Shown here piece after piece: positions 9,434 to 18,538 of a stretch of 64,000 nt of DNA. Source of the DNA: a bacterium (GTDB taxonomy: Bacteria > Zhuqueibacterota > QNDG01 > JAFGCO01); NCBI GenBank assembly GCA_016932575.1, contig JAFGCO010000069.1, forward strand, positions 62,001 through 126,000. The letters are read 5' to 3'. The first letter of the stretch is position 1. Each line of letters starts with the position of its first letter. The notes beneath the pieces were generated by a model. The model saw only the letters and a list, made by a program, of their open reading frames with translations, searched no databases and had not been told where the DNA came from. The position numbers and the translations under genes were made by a program.

Positions 9434-10675
9434 TTATTCTGTCAGTATCTTCAGTGTCTTTTCTGCAGTCTTTCTGACTTTTTTATCTGTGTGCTCCATA
9501 AGTGATTCAATTTTTGGAACTGCCTCTTTATAATTCAATTCACCAATCATTTCAATAAGATAACAGATGACATCAGTGTCTTTCGCATCATCGATCATTA
9601 AAACAAGTTGATGTTTCGCTTCCGGATCAGTCAATTGAGCTAAAATATGTCTCGAATGCTTTCGGCTCTTTTTATCTTCTAGTAAATCTAAAATAGAGGG
9701 TAATGCATCTGCTCCTATATTCGCCCATCCTTTATAGATGCATTTGGTCATCAGTTTATCACAATCCTCTTTGATAAGATGATTTTTTAGCGCAGGAATT
9801 AATTCTGGATTGTTGATGGTCGATACAGCAATTAAAATGGAATATCTTGGAGGTTGGTATTTATTATAAAGTTCAGAGGGAGCACCTTCATTAATTTCTT
9901 TATCTATACTCATCCAAAATATGTCATTTTGTATTTCTGACATCGATAATCCAGTAAATTCAGCAATACTCATTTGCATTCCGACATTCAGCGCCATTTC
10001 AGCGACTGGTGCCAGCAGCAATTGTGCGGACTGAGCGGCTGCCAGACTATCGGATGCTGAATCCAATTCTGATTTCAATGAATGATACAATTCAATAATC
10101 AAATTCAGGCCAAAATCGCTTGTATTCGCGATTTGCTGCGCATATTGAGCATTTGGGCGGGTTCTTATTCGCCTTTGGATTGATTTGGATAAAAAAGACC
10201 GGGCACTATTGATATACCCTCTATAGGCCATATAATCTTCATAATTATATTGCTTTAATGTACTCAAAGTCCGGATAATATTCGCTGAATCCTTGGCAGT
10301 CGCGCATACGACCAGCGCCTTAAAGCATAATTCCTGATCCGATCCTGAAAGATAATTACTGAATAACGTATCATAGATTACATCCGTATATTCAATAATA
10401 TCAAAAAAGTGAGTTTGAAAAAACAATCCCCTTTCTGTGAGAAGCATCTTATGAAGGTGATCATAAGTAAAAGGGATAGCAGGTAATGAGCGATTCATAT
10501 TGTCTTGTTTTTGTGATATCGTATCACTTGACAATTGTATGGGTAATATAGGATCAATAGGATCCACTTGACTATGAAGCATTGAAGTAAGCAAGAGCAT
10601 GATTAATATTATGATGCCGTTGACACAAATAATATCGGATTTTCCAAAATTCTCGATTCTTTTTGATCTTATCAT
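9434..10675 (-). CDS. Secreted HEAT-repeat-like protein of unknown function
   Basis: A 413-residue protein with an N-terminal export signal (hydrophobic core CVNGIIILIMLLLTSMLHSQ). The last 130 residues look like HEAT or PBS-lyase-type helical repeats: ALKNHLIKEDCDKLM, ALPSILDLLEDKK, HQLVLMIDDAKD, AVPKIESLMEHTDKKVRKTAEK. Such repeats usually form protein-binding scaffolds. The ATG at 10675 is chosen because AGAGGAG lies about 7 bases upstream; a longer frame to 10732 lacks this. The middle is helical with no recognised domain. It stands alone between the sigma gene and the MITE-like element, so context gives no function. Confidence 0.75.
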   Translation of the reverse strand: MIRSKRIENFGKSDIICVNGIIILIMLLLTSMLHSQVDPIDPILPIQLSSDTISQKQDNMNRSLPAIPFTYDHLHKMLLTERGLFFQTHFFDIIEYTDVIYDTLFSNYLSGSDQELCFKALVVCATAKDSANIIRTLSTLKQYNYEDYMAYRGYINSARSFLSKSIQRRIRTRPNAQYAQQIANTSDFGLNLIIELYHSLKSELDSASDSLAAAQSAQLLLAPVAEMALNVGMQMSIAEFTGLSMSEIQNDIFWMSIDKEINEGAPSELYNKYQPPRYSILIAVSTINNPELIPALKNHLIKEDCDKLMTKCIYKGWANIGADALPSILDLLEDKKSRKHSRHILAQLTDPEAKHQLVLMIDDAKDTDVICYLIEMIGELNYKEAVPKIESLMEHTDKKVRKTAEKTLKILTE

Positions 10676-10742
10676 CACATTTTCTCCTCTTCTAGGGAAG
10701 ATTAAATCTGTTAGGTTTTTCCTCGTTTCCACGGTCTGAGTT

Positions 10743-10912
10743 TGTGTGAAAACACAGTATTGTGTGTCATTTCGAATCCCGCGAAGCGGGATGAGAAATC
10801 TTATAATCCTTTTTATAACAATAAGTTAGTAAGATTTCTCTCGGAGTTTATCCTGAGCTTGCCGAAGGGCTCGAAATGACATAGGGTATGGATATTTTTT
10901 TGTTTTCACACA
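10743..10912. repeat. MITE-like 170-bp imperfect palindrome
   Basis: The ends are a perfect 12-bp inverted repeat, TGTGTGAAAACA (10743-10754) and TGTTTTCACACA (10901-10912). Inside lie a second perfect pair, TGTCATTTCGA (10765-10775) / TCGAAATGACA (10871-10881), and a third, AGAAATCTTA (10794-10803) / TAAGATTTCT (10830-10839). The whole can fold as one long hairpin. There is no coding capacity and no clear target duplication at the ends. This resembles a non-autonomous miniature element or a dispersed palindromic repeat; only one copy is in the window. Confidence 0.65.
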
Positions 10913-11042
10913 GCCTCTTTAGGCCGTGCAAATAGTTAAATGAGTCTGGTTCTTTTCAGGAATATCATGTGCACATAACATGACCTGACCCTCAATCAAG
11001 CAGGGTCTGAAGCCTGTCCCGAACTTGATTCGGGAATCATGT

Positions 11043-11078
11043 CACACGATTCCTATTGGGTTATGTCACTCAGTCAGG
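11043..11078. repeat. Direct repeat A flanking the DUF3326 gene
   Basis: A 36-base segment that starts CACACGATTCCTATTGG and ends TCACTCAGTCAGG. It matches repeat B (12328-12363) at about 32 positions with three substitutions and two one-base gaps. The two copies have the same orientation and enclose the DUF3326 gene. Confidence 0.65.
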
Positions 11079-11220
11079 ACACCCCGCAATACGGTATCGG
11101 GCTTGCCCAATGCTTTACCTTTACTCAAATGCTCGCCCGAATTTCAGTAAAAGAATGGCCGTGCCGGTCGCGTGCATTTTGTTCGGTATCTTGAAGCCGC
11201 CTAATCCATCAATCTTTGCC

Positions 11221-12210
11221 TTAAAGAACGGTTGTCGGTCCCAACGGTCTGCGAACCGACGATGAATGAATGCCCGCTTTCATCGCCATCATCAAGCCGG
11301 CCGCCTCTATATAGTTTTCAACGAAGATAAATCGCTCATCACAGTCCTCATATTCGTGAAGCACCGACCTGTTTTCTCTCACTACCACAATGGGAATTCC
11401 CCGCTCCAAACAAGCTTCGTGAGGCTCGCCTAAACAGCCCATCGGACTGATCAGCACATCGATGTCCTCAACGCCCAGCGATCCATTTTTCTTAACTTTG
11501 CTGAGCCTCGGCGCCTTGTGGAGCCCCTTTAGTAAGCAGTGGATGAAGTTTAAAGTGACAATTTCTATGGCCATCCGAGGGTCGACGATCTCGTAAAAAT
11601 CCGGTATCGCGTAATCGACAGGTCCATGCGCCACGGGCTTTTCGAGTGCCGAAGAGATCAGCTTAGAAGCGACAGCCTCGACACCGCCGACCGGATTCAC
11701 GCCGCCAATTTGAAAGTACTTCCTGAGCTCGTCTTCGTCGATAGTGATCGGTGTAGCGATGCCCAGCGCGTCGAACTCATATTGCTTTACTTGCTCCACC
11801 AGCGGTTCCCAGTTAATCACCTCCCCGCTGGCGAGCCCGTTTTTCATCTGTGCGATCAATCTCAGCGGCTTCTCCAGCTCAACAATTTCGACGTTCGAGC
11901 CGATAGTTGCCCTGGCACCGGAAACAGCATTGATCGATTGCCAATCGGCTTTATTAACGACGATGAGAATCTTGTTGAGACAGGGTTTCTCCAAGAAAAT
12001 CTCACCTCTTAGAAACCGATTTAAGCAGCTCCCTTCAACATACCAGCTGTTCTCCGGCATTTCGTTCACATCGGATGAGTTCACAACATTCGGGTGCAGG
12101 ATCAGATTGTCGCAGCATGCCCCCATGAGCTTGGCGACCGGATTGGCATCTCCCGCATGCCCCCCAATTTCACATCCGATTCCTGTAGGAACAATGAGTA
12201 CGATATTCAT
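11221..12210 (-). CDS. DUF3326 family protein
   Basis: A 329-residue cytoplasmic protein resembling the DUF3326 family, whose biochemical role is not established. Features match that family as I recall it: the N-terminal MNIVLIVPTGIGCEIGGHAGDA, then LILHPNVVNSSDVNEMP and VEGSCLNRFL. Later come VDVLISPMGCLGEPHE-type residues and IPIVVVRENRSVL, which suggest an alpha/beta fold binding a small ligand. The ATG at 12210 has AAAGGAG 8 bases upstream; seven extra codons would be needed for the longest frame. Base composition looks more GC-rich than in the flanking genes. It lies between 36-base direct repeats in a region without other genes, which hints at acquisition as a cassette. Confidence 0.7.
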   Translation of the reverse strand: MNIVLIVPTGIGCEIGGHAGDANPVAKLMGACCDNLILHPNVVNSSDVNEMPENSWYVEGSCLNRFLRGEIFLEKPCLNKILIVVNKADWQSINAVSGARATIGSNVEIVELEKPLRLIAQMKNGLASGEVINWEPLVEQVKQYEFDALGIATPITIDEDELRKYFQIGGVNPVGGVEAVASKLISSALEKPVAHGPVDYAIPDFYEIVDPRMAIEIVTLNFIHCLLKGLHKAPRLSKVKKNGSLGVEDIDVLISPMGCLGEPHEACLERGIPIVVVRENRSVLHEYEDCDERFIFVENYIEAAGLMMAMKAGIHSSSVRRPLGPTTVL

Positions 12211-12303
12211 TGATGCATCTCCTTTCATCACATTGTCGGCAAGTAGTCGGCTTCACTTGCTGCGCCGGGTGCCCTAAAATGTCGATAACTTCCCTTTTGT
12301 CAT

Positions 12304-12330
12304 GTGGCATGGAACAAATCTACATGCCAC
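12304..12330. promoter_or_regulatory. Inverted repeat upstream of DUF3326 gene
   Basis: A perfect 8-bp inverted repeat, GTGGCATG (12304-12311) / CATGCCAC (12323-12330), with an 11-base spacer. It lies about 95-120 bases upstream of the DUF3326 start. It could be an operator or a leader hairpin; the evidence is symmetry and position only. Confidence 0.35.
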
Positions 12331-12363
12331 ACGAGTTCTATTGGATTATATCACTCACTCAGG
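12328..12363. repeat. Direct repeat B flanking the DUF3326 gene
   Basis: Second copy of the 36-base repeat described at 11043-11078. It starts CACACGAGTTCTATTGG and ends TCACTCACTCAGG. Confidence 0.65.
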
Positions 12364-12395
12364 GTATCTGGCGGAAAGCATAAATTGACTATTAT

Positions 12396-12707
12396 TTATC
12401 GAATTTTTATTTGGGGCCAAAATTCATCGAATCTTTGATTTTGGCATTTTAATTTTCGATAGTCTAAAAACGCGTAAATAAGTATGGCCGATACAATTGC
12501 AATAGTGAGATAAAAAACAAAATCGACAGAATCGTGGTACGTACCCTGAGCCGCCATATTTACCGCTCCTGAAATACTATGCACAAATGCTATTAATAAA
12601 AGAGACCGGGTTAAAAGATAAAGTAACAAGTCACAAGCAAATGCTGCGAATAATCCTATTAAAAAAATTGGTGTTGTGCCGGCAGGAAAAAAGTAAAAAT
12701 GGGCCAA
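12396..12707 (-). CDS. Small multi-pass membrane protein, possibly truncated
   Basis: A 103-residue frame with three likely membrane segments: TPIFLIGLFAAFACDLLLYLL, LLLIAFVHSISGAV and VFYLTIAIVSAILIYAFL. A basic tail follows. The only start in frame is TTG at 12707, without a clear ribosome site. The frame stays open a further 14 codons upstream to a stop without any ATG or GTG. It may be a real small membrane protein with a weak start, or the 3' remnant of a longer gene. The family is not recognised. Confidence 0.4.
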   Translation of the reverse strand: MAHFYFFPAGTTPIFLIGLFAAFACDLLLYLLTRSLLLIAFVHSISGAVNMAAQGTYHDSVDFVFYLTIAIVSAILIYAFLDYRKLKCQNQRFDEFWPQIKIR

Positions 12708-13217
12708 ATGATTAATAAGTCTGTCGGACCAGCACTGTACGCTCTTATTTCATAGTTATTGTAAAAGAAATGTAATTACGACTTTTAACATTATTTTAGT
12801 TTACGCTTAATATAAACCATTTTAATTCATCCATAATCTTTATACATCACAAAGATGTCAAGTTATGGTGAAAATATATTTGTTCTATTATAACAAGAAT
12901 CACCCTAAAGATCAATAAAAAAACCGGAGGTTGAAGAATGAGTCATCATTCAACAGTCCGCTGCAGGCTATCATGGTTAATGTTCAGACAGGATCTGAGA
13001 TCCTGTCTGATCCGCAAGATCCATTTTTATGAAAGATTGTATAAAAAGTGAATTTCAATTGATTCCCGGCCATCTGCAAGCTTGAAATAAATCCGGTTGA
13101 AGGAAGATAATATCAATACAAGGTCGTCCGGATAATTCTTAACGGATGCCTGAGGAGATGGAAGCACGATCGAGGATTCAACTTTATCTTAAAACATTTA
13201 CAAAAAAGAGAGAATTT
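12708..13217. other. Gene-poor region with small ORF and perfect hairpin
   Basis: A 510-base region, AT-rich on the left. It holds the 37-codon frame at 12938-13051 and, within it, a perfect 11-bp inverted repeat, CAGACAGGATC-TGA-GATCCTGTCTG (12985-13009). The right end is the 3' flank of the large C25 protein. I see no terminator T-run. Confidence 0.45.
12938..13051 (+). CDS. Possible 37-residue small protein
   Basis: An ATG at 12938 follows CGGAGG at a good spacing of about 7 bases. The frame encodes a basic peptide (MSHHSTVRCRLSWLMFRQDL then a Lys/Arg-rich end). The perfect hairpin at 12985-13009 lies inside it, which could equally mean that the region is a structured non-coding element and the frame fortuitous. 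No homology is recognised. Confidence 0.25.
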   Translation: MSHHSTVRCRLSWLMFRQDLRSCLIRKIHFYERLYKK

Positions 13218-16200
13218 TCAATGACTCAGGGATACTTTCCCGGTACTCATCACCGGCAGATGATTGCGGTGATGGATGACAAGGTAGTAGTCGCCGTCTG
13301 CCGTATCGAACAGCACGCCGGGAGCGCCGGTGACATCGCAGAGATATCCATGCTCGCTGAGCAGGGCGCTCCGTGTCTCCACAGCCGGCCCCGCCGGGTC
13401 CGAGCGCAGCTCCACAAGCACCCAGTCCACAATGCTGTCCGGTATAGCCGTACAGGTGGCAGGTGCCTCGGAATAGGGAGATTCGGCGGGAACATGGCCG
13501 GCCGCATTCAGATCGAGGCGCAGCGCGCCTGTGCCCGCCTCGTAAGCGCCTTCAAGCAGCAGCCGGACGCGCACTTCGGAGCCATGAACATGACAGGTGG
13601 CAGGGATCACAATCTCCGGATCCACCGGATCATTGCTGACGATTTGGATATTCGCCCGAAGCAGTCCCGGATCCTGACCACCTGCGTCAAACAATGCCGT
13701 GATCGTCTGCGATGCTCCGGCATTCACAGATCCCGCAAGCGGAGAAAGGGTGAGCCACGCGGGCGGGTCCGGAGTTACGTAGCGGGCAAACAGATTTGGA
13801 TATCCATCTGCTCCAATAAAATACACGCCGCTGACACCGGGATGCCCGATATAAGCCATTCCCCCCCAAAAGTAATTTGTGTTAATGGGCATCGTTAAAA
13901 TGCTCCATGTTTCTTGTACCAAATCATATATATACCAGTTATTGCCATCCCGGGGGCCATAACAGTAAAGTTTATCATCCAGCGGATCCACTGCGATGCC
14001 CAGAATTATCTCCCCCGGCAGGGAACCGAGTGATTCCCAGGTATTGGACGCGATATGGTAGCGGCATAAAGGATCACCCCAGCTGCATGCATAAATATAA
14101 CCGTTATAATATGCTATGCCGCAACTCAAATTACTGAATTGAACAGGTGTCTGTGCCAAAACTGTCCAGTCCCCTGTTTCTGGATTGTACTTCACAAATT
14201 CAAGGAATTCCAGGACCATATAAAGACAATGATCGTCCGTGGCGATGGTGGCGGATCCGCTTTTATATCCGCCGAACTCGATGGATGACCACGTATCATA
14301 AGCAATATTGTACACACCGAAACGGTAATGGTTCTGGAAGAATCGTGTGTATATATTTCCATTTAAATATACAGCACCGCCTGCATAGGTATCAGTGATC
14401 GGGCAGGTGCTTTTTTGACTCCAGGAATTCATGAATGGATCATAGCAATAAAAATCACCACAAATTCCAAGCTCAGATATTCCATAAATCAATCCGGATG
14501 TGAAATCGGCTGCAATACAAGATAATGTCCTGGGACTGCGGGCCCGTAAAACAAAATCACCTGCGCCAGATTCAGATTCATAATCGAGACAATCGGTCCG
14601 AATTCTGAAAAACAGGTCGGCCTGGCCCATGCTGTTATCGATCAACAGGGTTTGTGTCTCGGTCTCCTCGATAAAAAGATGTGAGCCGAGTGAGTCGGGA
14701 TTTGCATCGATTACTGCGCTCGGTATACCTTCACCTGTAAGGTGCACCTGTACGATATTTTCAACCGGATCATTGCTGTAAATGGACAGGCTGGCGGATA
14801 CCGGTCCCACGCTGCCTGGGGTATAAATTACTTCAATTTCCTGTTCTGAATACGGAGCGATATTAAAATCCGATTCACTGACTGCAAACGCCTCATGGTC
14901 CGTGAGGATCTGACTGACAACCAGTGGTTCGCTGCCGAGATTGCCGATTGTCAGCGGCATCTCCCCGGATGCCCGGGCCAGAACCTCTCCAAAATGCAGT
15001 GTGTCCGGTCTGACCAAAATGTCAGGCGGCAGAACAGGAACAGAAAATTCAAATCCGCGATTCCGGTTTTGCACAATCACATCATCCACGTACACACCTT
15101 CGGTCAGCGGCTGATCGTCGCTCACGAACCGGAACCGGATCTTAAGCGTTGATCCGGCGGGATACTGCGACAACGAATAGTAATAGTGTGTCCAGGTATT
15201 GAGTATGGGAAGAACCGGCAGCGCGCCGCCGCTGCCGAAGAAATCGATTTTGTCCCAGCCAGCGCCGTTGTTCACCTCGACATAAAGGCCGTTCACACCA
15301 TAATTCGGCAGTTCAAACCAGCACCAGAAATCTAACTCTGAATCAGAGTCGATTACAAATGGGTCAGACACCAGGGCATTGTTCATGTCATGGTCATAAT
15401 CCCGTGTTTCCGGATGCCCGCAGTACCAGCTCGTGTTTTGGGTACGGCACCGGTGATTCACCGGCTGCCACAGATCCGGAGAACCGGTATGCGACCATAG
15501 GCCGGTGCCGCTTTCCATGTCATCCTGCAGCCCGAATTCACCGACTGAAATGACGAAGCTGTCTGTATTCAGATATCCGTCCGATGTTTCCAGCTCCAGA
15601 TCGATCGTGATAAAATCGGGAATCATACAGGAGGGCGCCACCTGCAGGTCAAAGGAGGCGCTCCGGGTTTCTCCGGAGCCGAGCGTACCGTAATTCAGGC
15701 TGGATTGATTCAATGTGATCTGCGGACTCTGGCTGTTCAATGCGACAGTCACATCCTCACCTGCCAGCAGACCGCTATTCTCAATAGTCAGATCCACAGT
15801 CACGGTTTCTCCGGGTTCGGCAAAATCATCCCCGTCCCCCTCTTCTGAATCGGACATCTGATGCGTATGATAGATAAGCACGGGTGTCGTGATCACAATC
15901 TCTTTCTGATCCGTCCACGGGCCTCCGGATGCGCTGCTCAGAGTCAGGGTGCACGGAATGACCTGTCCGTTCTGCAGGCCTGCAGCGGTTTCAAAAGTGA
16001 AGGCAGCCGTCCGGTCAATCACCTCACCTGACTGCAGGGTACCGATGGATTCAGAATCATCGGTCAGCGTGATATCCGGATCCGTGCAGGACAGCACAGC
16101 TGTCACGTCCGATGCCTGTGCTGATCCGAAATTTTCAAAACTGCAGTCCACCTGAACCGTGCTGCCAGGCAGTACATGACCGTCCGGGGAACCGCTGGTA

Positions 16201-18281
16201 ATAAAAGAAACGGCCGTGACATGCGGCTCTGTGGTATGCAGCGTGATGACGGATTCATATGGAACGGCATTAAGCGCCGTGACTGTGACCTGAATGTCGG
16301 TCGATACCTGAGAGGTTGAAAAGGACAGAGACACCTGTCCCTGAATATTCGTGAGATTCGACTGATAAATCCCGTCTGCCTGCATCAGGCACACCCGTGC
16401 CCCTTCCACGGCCAGAATGCCGTCGGTCACGGTTACCATGCACAAAGCCTCACCGAGCGGCAGTTCCGCAGGATGTGTGACTGTGAGTGCATAGGGCGCA
16501 TCTGTCCATACGGGCATTTCCGGATCGCCCATCAGATTCACCGTGTACTCACACCAACGGTAGACGTTTTTATAATTCGCAAACGGCACATATACCGATT
16601 TCGCGGCTGCCAGTGCATTTCCAAGACGGGTGATCTGATCTGTAAAAAGAGCTTTGAAAAACTGCTGGTCCAGCAGCTCGGAATACCCGTATCCGGGATT
16701 TCCCGGACTCGCCCAGCCATACCGTGAATTTCCGATAAACGCAACCCCGCCACCGGATGGATTCGTAACAAAATGTTCGGCGGCGCAGTTAAAATCAAAC
16801 GCGGCCGGCCAGCACCCGATGGAATAGAGAATGGAATAGCGGTCCGTATTCTGCAGCGCATCCATATCATTGATGTCAATGCCGCCGTCTGCCACGCTGA
16901 TCCCTTCGGTCCAGCCGTGGCCGGAATGATTGATCACATTGTAACCGTCGTTGATCGCGGCAATGGCGGACGCATGAGACAGATTGCTGTTCGCCTGATA
17001 CAGCTTGGTGATGGGATCAAACTGGGCGGGAACATAACGCTGGTCGATCATATCCTTCCCGGTTCCAGGATCCTGGTACGGTTCACTCCATAAATATTCC
17101 GCTAAAAACAGTATTTTGGTTTCATGAAGATGCGGCGCGTCTCTCTCATAGGTCAATACTTTCTGCACAAATGCATACGTTTCTGTGATGTTTCCAACAG
17201 GCGCCCGGCCCACAAACACATCCGGATACATATCGATCTGATCCGCGGCTTCGCCGTAAATACCGTTTCCGTTTGCATCCCAGCTGCCGTCCAGATCCGA
17301 ATAATAGAGATCGCAGGGCAGATAATTATCTTCAAACCAGCCGTACTCACAGTCGAAGGCAAACGCCACACGATGAGGAACGACTGGTGTATCACCGCCG
17401 AGCAGCACCCACAGCGTACCCCGGTTCTGATAGGACTCCCTGATGAAATTTCTGATTTTTTCCTGCAGATCCACTCCGGAATATTCACTTTCAATCGATG
17501 AAACCGTAACAATATCAGCGGGCAGCCCCTTTTTGGTTTTCCAGTCCGCAAGCGGCTGAAAATAAGGAACCAGCGCCTCGGAAGTGATGATGACATAGGG
17601 AATTTCATCACCCTCGCCGGAGAGTGACCGGGACGGAGCATTGTATTCGGAAACGCGGAGCTGATCCTGATTGAAAACCAGTTTTTTCAATAACTGCTCC
17701 TGAATCGGCCCGGCAATCGATCCCTCCCGGCGGATGGTTTGAAGGGATCGGGTATTGTCATACCGCACGGTCAGCGTTATCTTGCTGTAAAATTTGATTT
17801 TTCCTTCTGCGGGAAAATACTGAACGGGATAAAGAAAAAAGGTGCCGACCGATTGTCCGGACAATGAGCCGCTTGAGGCAATCTCAACAATCTTTTCGGG
17901 ATAGGCTCCTTTTGAAGCGTAGATGGATGCATCCGGATCCTTCCACCGGACCGGAGTTTTGTTGGATAAAATATGCGGCGGCTGCACAGGATAAATATGG
18001 TAGGTCCCCGGCAGAATGATGCTATCCGCCTGAATCACCCGAATATCCGCAATCGTCCGGCCCGGCGGTACTGCCAGATAAACGGCATGAACCGGAAGCT
18101 GTGGCGCACCTGTCTCATGCGTCACATCCAGATCACCATAGAAAACAGCATCATAACCGGAAATCTCTGAAAATGTCAGCCTGCTGCGGTCAAAGGAAAA
18201 ATGATAGGTATCGGTCCGTCCGAAAACGATCAGATCGGTCACTGTCATAAAAATGCAAATTAAATAAACCGCATTTTTCAT
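13218..18281 (-). CDS. Large gingipain-family (C25) cysteine peptidase
   Basis: A secreted protein of about 1687 residues. A signal peptide (MKNAVYLICIFMTV) is followed by a propeptide-like region and a Peptidase_C25 domain from about residue 225 (YVIITSEALVPYFQPLADWK). The clan CD catalytic pair is visible: His in NHSGHGW (near 452) and Cys in YSIGCWPAAF (near 489). Then come Ig/CARDB-like domains (DVTAVLSCTDPDITL, VTVDLTIENSGLLAGEDV), a jelly-roll-like segment (YVDDVIVQN), a HYDIN/ASPM-like domain (DTLHFGEVLARASGE) and a kelch-like propeller (about 1265-1490). The final domain ends at DYYLVIHHRNHLPVMSTGKVSLSH. No T9SS sorting motif is found, which is odd for a C25 exoprotein. The ATG at 18281 fits the signal peptide; an upstream ATG at 18320 is possible. 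It is divergent from the GH35-type gene. Confidence 0.9.
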   Translation of the reverse strand: MKNAVYLICIFMTVTDLIVFGRTDTYHFSFDRSRLTFSEISGYDAVFYGDLDVTHETGAPQLPVHAVYLAVPPGRTIADIRVIQADSIILPGTYHIYPVQPPHILSNKTPVRWKDPDASIYASKGAYPEKIVEIASSGSLSGQSVGTFFLYPVQYFPAEGKIKFYSKITLTVRYDNTRSLQTIRREGSIAGPIQEQLLKKLVFNQDQLRVSEYNAPSRSLSGEGDEIPYVIITSEALVPYFQPLADWKTKKGLPADIVTVSSIESEYSGVDLQEKIRNFIRESYQNRGTLWVLLGGDTPVVPHRVAFAFDCEYGWFEDNYLPCDLYYSDLDGSWDANGNGIYGEAADQIDMYPDVFVGRAPVGNITETYAFVQKVLTYERDAPHLHETKILFLAEYLWSEPYQDPGTGKDMIDQRYVPAQFDPITKLYQANSNLSHASAIAAINDGYNVINHSGHGWTEGISVADGGIDINDMDALQNTDRYSILYSIGCWPAAFDFNCAAEHFVTNPSGGGVAFIGNSRYGWASPGNPGYGYSELLDQQFFKALFTDQITRLGNALAAAKSVYVPFANYKNVYRWCEYTVNLMGDPEMPVWTDAPYALTVTHPAELPLGEALCMVTVTDGILAVEGARVCLMQADGIYQSNLTNIQGQVSLSFSTSQVSTDIQVTVTALNAVPYESVITLHTTEPHVTAVSFITSGSPDGHVLPGSTVQVDCSFENFGSAQASDVTAVLSCTDPDITLTDDSESIGTLQSGEVIDRTAAFTFETAAGLQNGQVIPCTLTLSSASGGPWTDQKEIVITTPVLIYHTHQMSDSEEGDGDDFAEPGETVTVDLTIENSGLLAGEDVTVALNSQSPQITLNQSSLNYGTLGSGETRSASFDLQVAPSCMIPDFITIDLELETSDGYLNTDSFVISVGEFGLQDDMESGTGLWSHTGSPDLWQPVNHRCRTQNTSWYCGHPETRDYDHDMNNALVSDPFVIDSDSELDFWCWFELPNYGVNGLYVEVNNGAGWDKIDFFGSGGALPVLPILNTWTHYYYSLSQYPAGSTLKIRFRFVSDDQPLTEGVYVDDVIVQNRNRGFEFSVPVLPPDILVRPDTLHFGEVLARASGEMPLTIGNLGSEPLVVSQILTDHEAFAVSESDFNIAPYSEQEIEVIYTPGSVGPVSASLSIYSNDPVENIVQVHLTGEGIPSAVIDANPDSLGSHLFIEETETQTLLIDNSMGQADLFFRIRTDCLDYESESGAGDFVLRARSPRTLSCIAADFTSGLIYGISELGICGDFYCYDPFMNSWSQKSTCPITDTYAGGAVYLNGNIYTRFFQNHYRFGVYNIAYDTWSSIEFGGYKSGSATIATDDHCLYMVLEFLEFVKYNPETGDWTVLAQTPVQFSNLSCGIAYYNGYIYACSWGDPLCRYHIASNTWESLGSLPGEIILGIAVDPLDDKLYCYGPRDGNNWYIYDLVQETWSILTMPINTNYFWGGMAYIGHPGVSGVYFIGADGYPNLFARYVTPDPPAWLTLSPLAGSVNAGASQTITALFDAGGQDPGLLRANIQIVSNDPVDPEIVIPATCHVHGSEVRVRLLLEGAYEAGTGALRLDLNAAGHVPAESPYSEAPATCTAIPDSIVDWVLVELRSDPAGPAVETRSALLSEHGYLCDVTGAPGVLFDTADGDYYLVIHHRNHLPVMSTGKVSLSH

Positions 18282-18538
18282 TAATTTGCTCTTGAAAATA
18301 GGATAAATATTTTGGATCATTGGATAATAATTTAAAAATATAAATCATTTTTTGATAAATTCAAGCAAATTTACATGACATTTCTGTAAAAAATCAATAT
18401 TTCATATGATCGATCATTTCATAACTTTCTATTGCAATCTGATTGAATTTTAAACATATTTTAATGAGGCGATTGCTTACACAAGACAAATCCGGATCAT
18501 GTAAGATCCTGAAATAAATCAAACAGGGGATGAATCCA
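18282..18538. other. Divergent intergenic region, C25 peptidase / GH35
   Basis: AT-rich divergent control region. Near the GH35-type gene a small inverted repeat, GGATC-ATGTAA-GATCC, lies at about 18494-18509, some 30 bases before the start codon, where a repressor or translational hairpin could act. No confident promoter boxes were found. Confidence 0.35.

Larger units (their letters stand above)
10676..11220. other. Gene-free region with palindromic element and repeat A
   Basis: This 545-base stretch contains the MITE-like palindrome (10743-10912), a GACCCT / AGGGTC inverted pair near 10995, a TCCCGAA-CTTGA-TTCGGGA hairpin near 11017-11035, and direct repeat A (11043-11078). No open frame in it looks coding. 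Confidence 0.6.

Noticed and set aside
13146-13898. Plus-strand open frame of 250 codons opposite the large C25 gene
   Set aside because: It mirrors the coding strand of a clearly real gene and gives an Arg/His-rich product without recognisable features.
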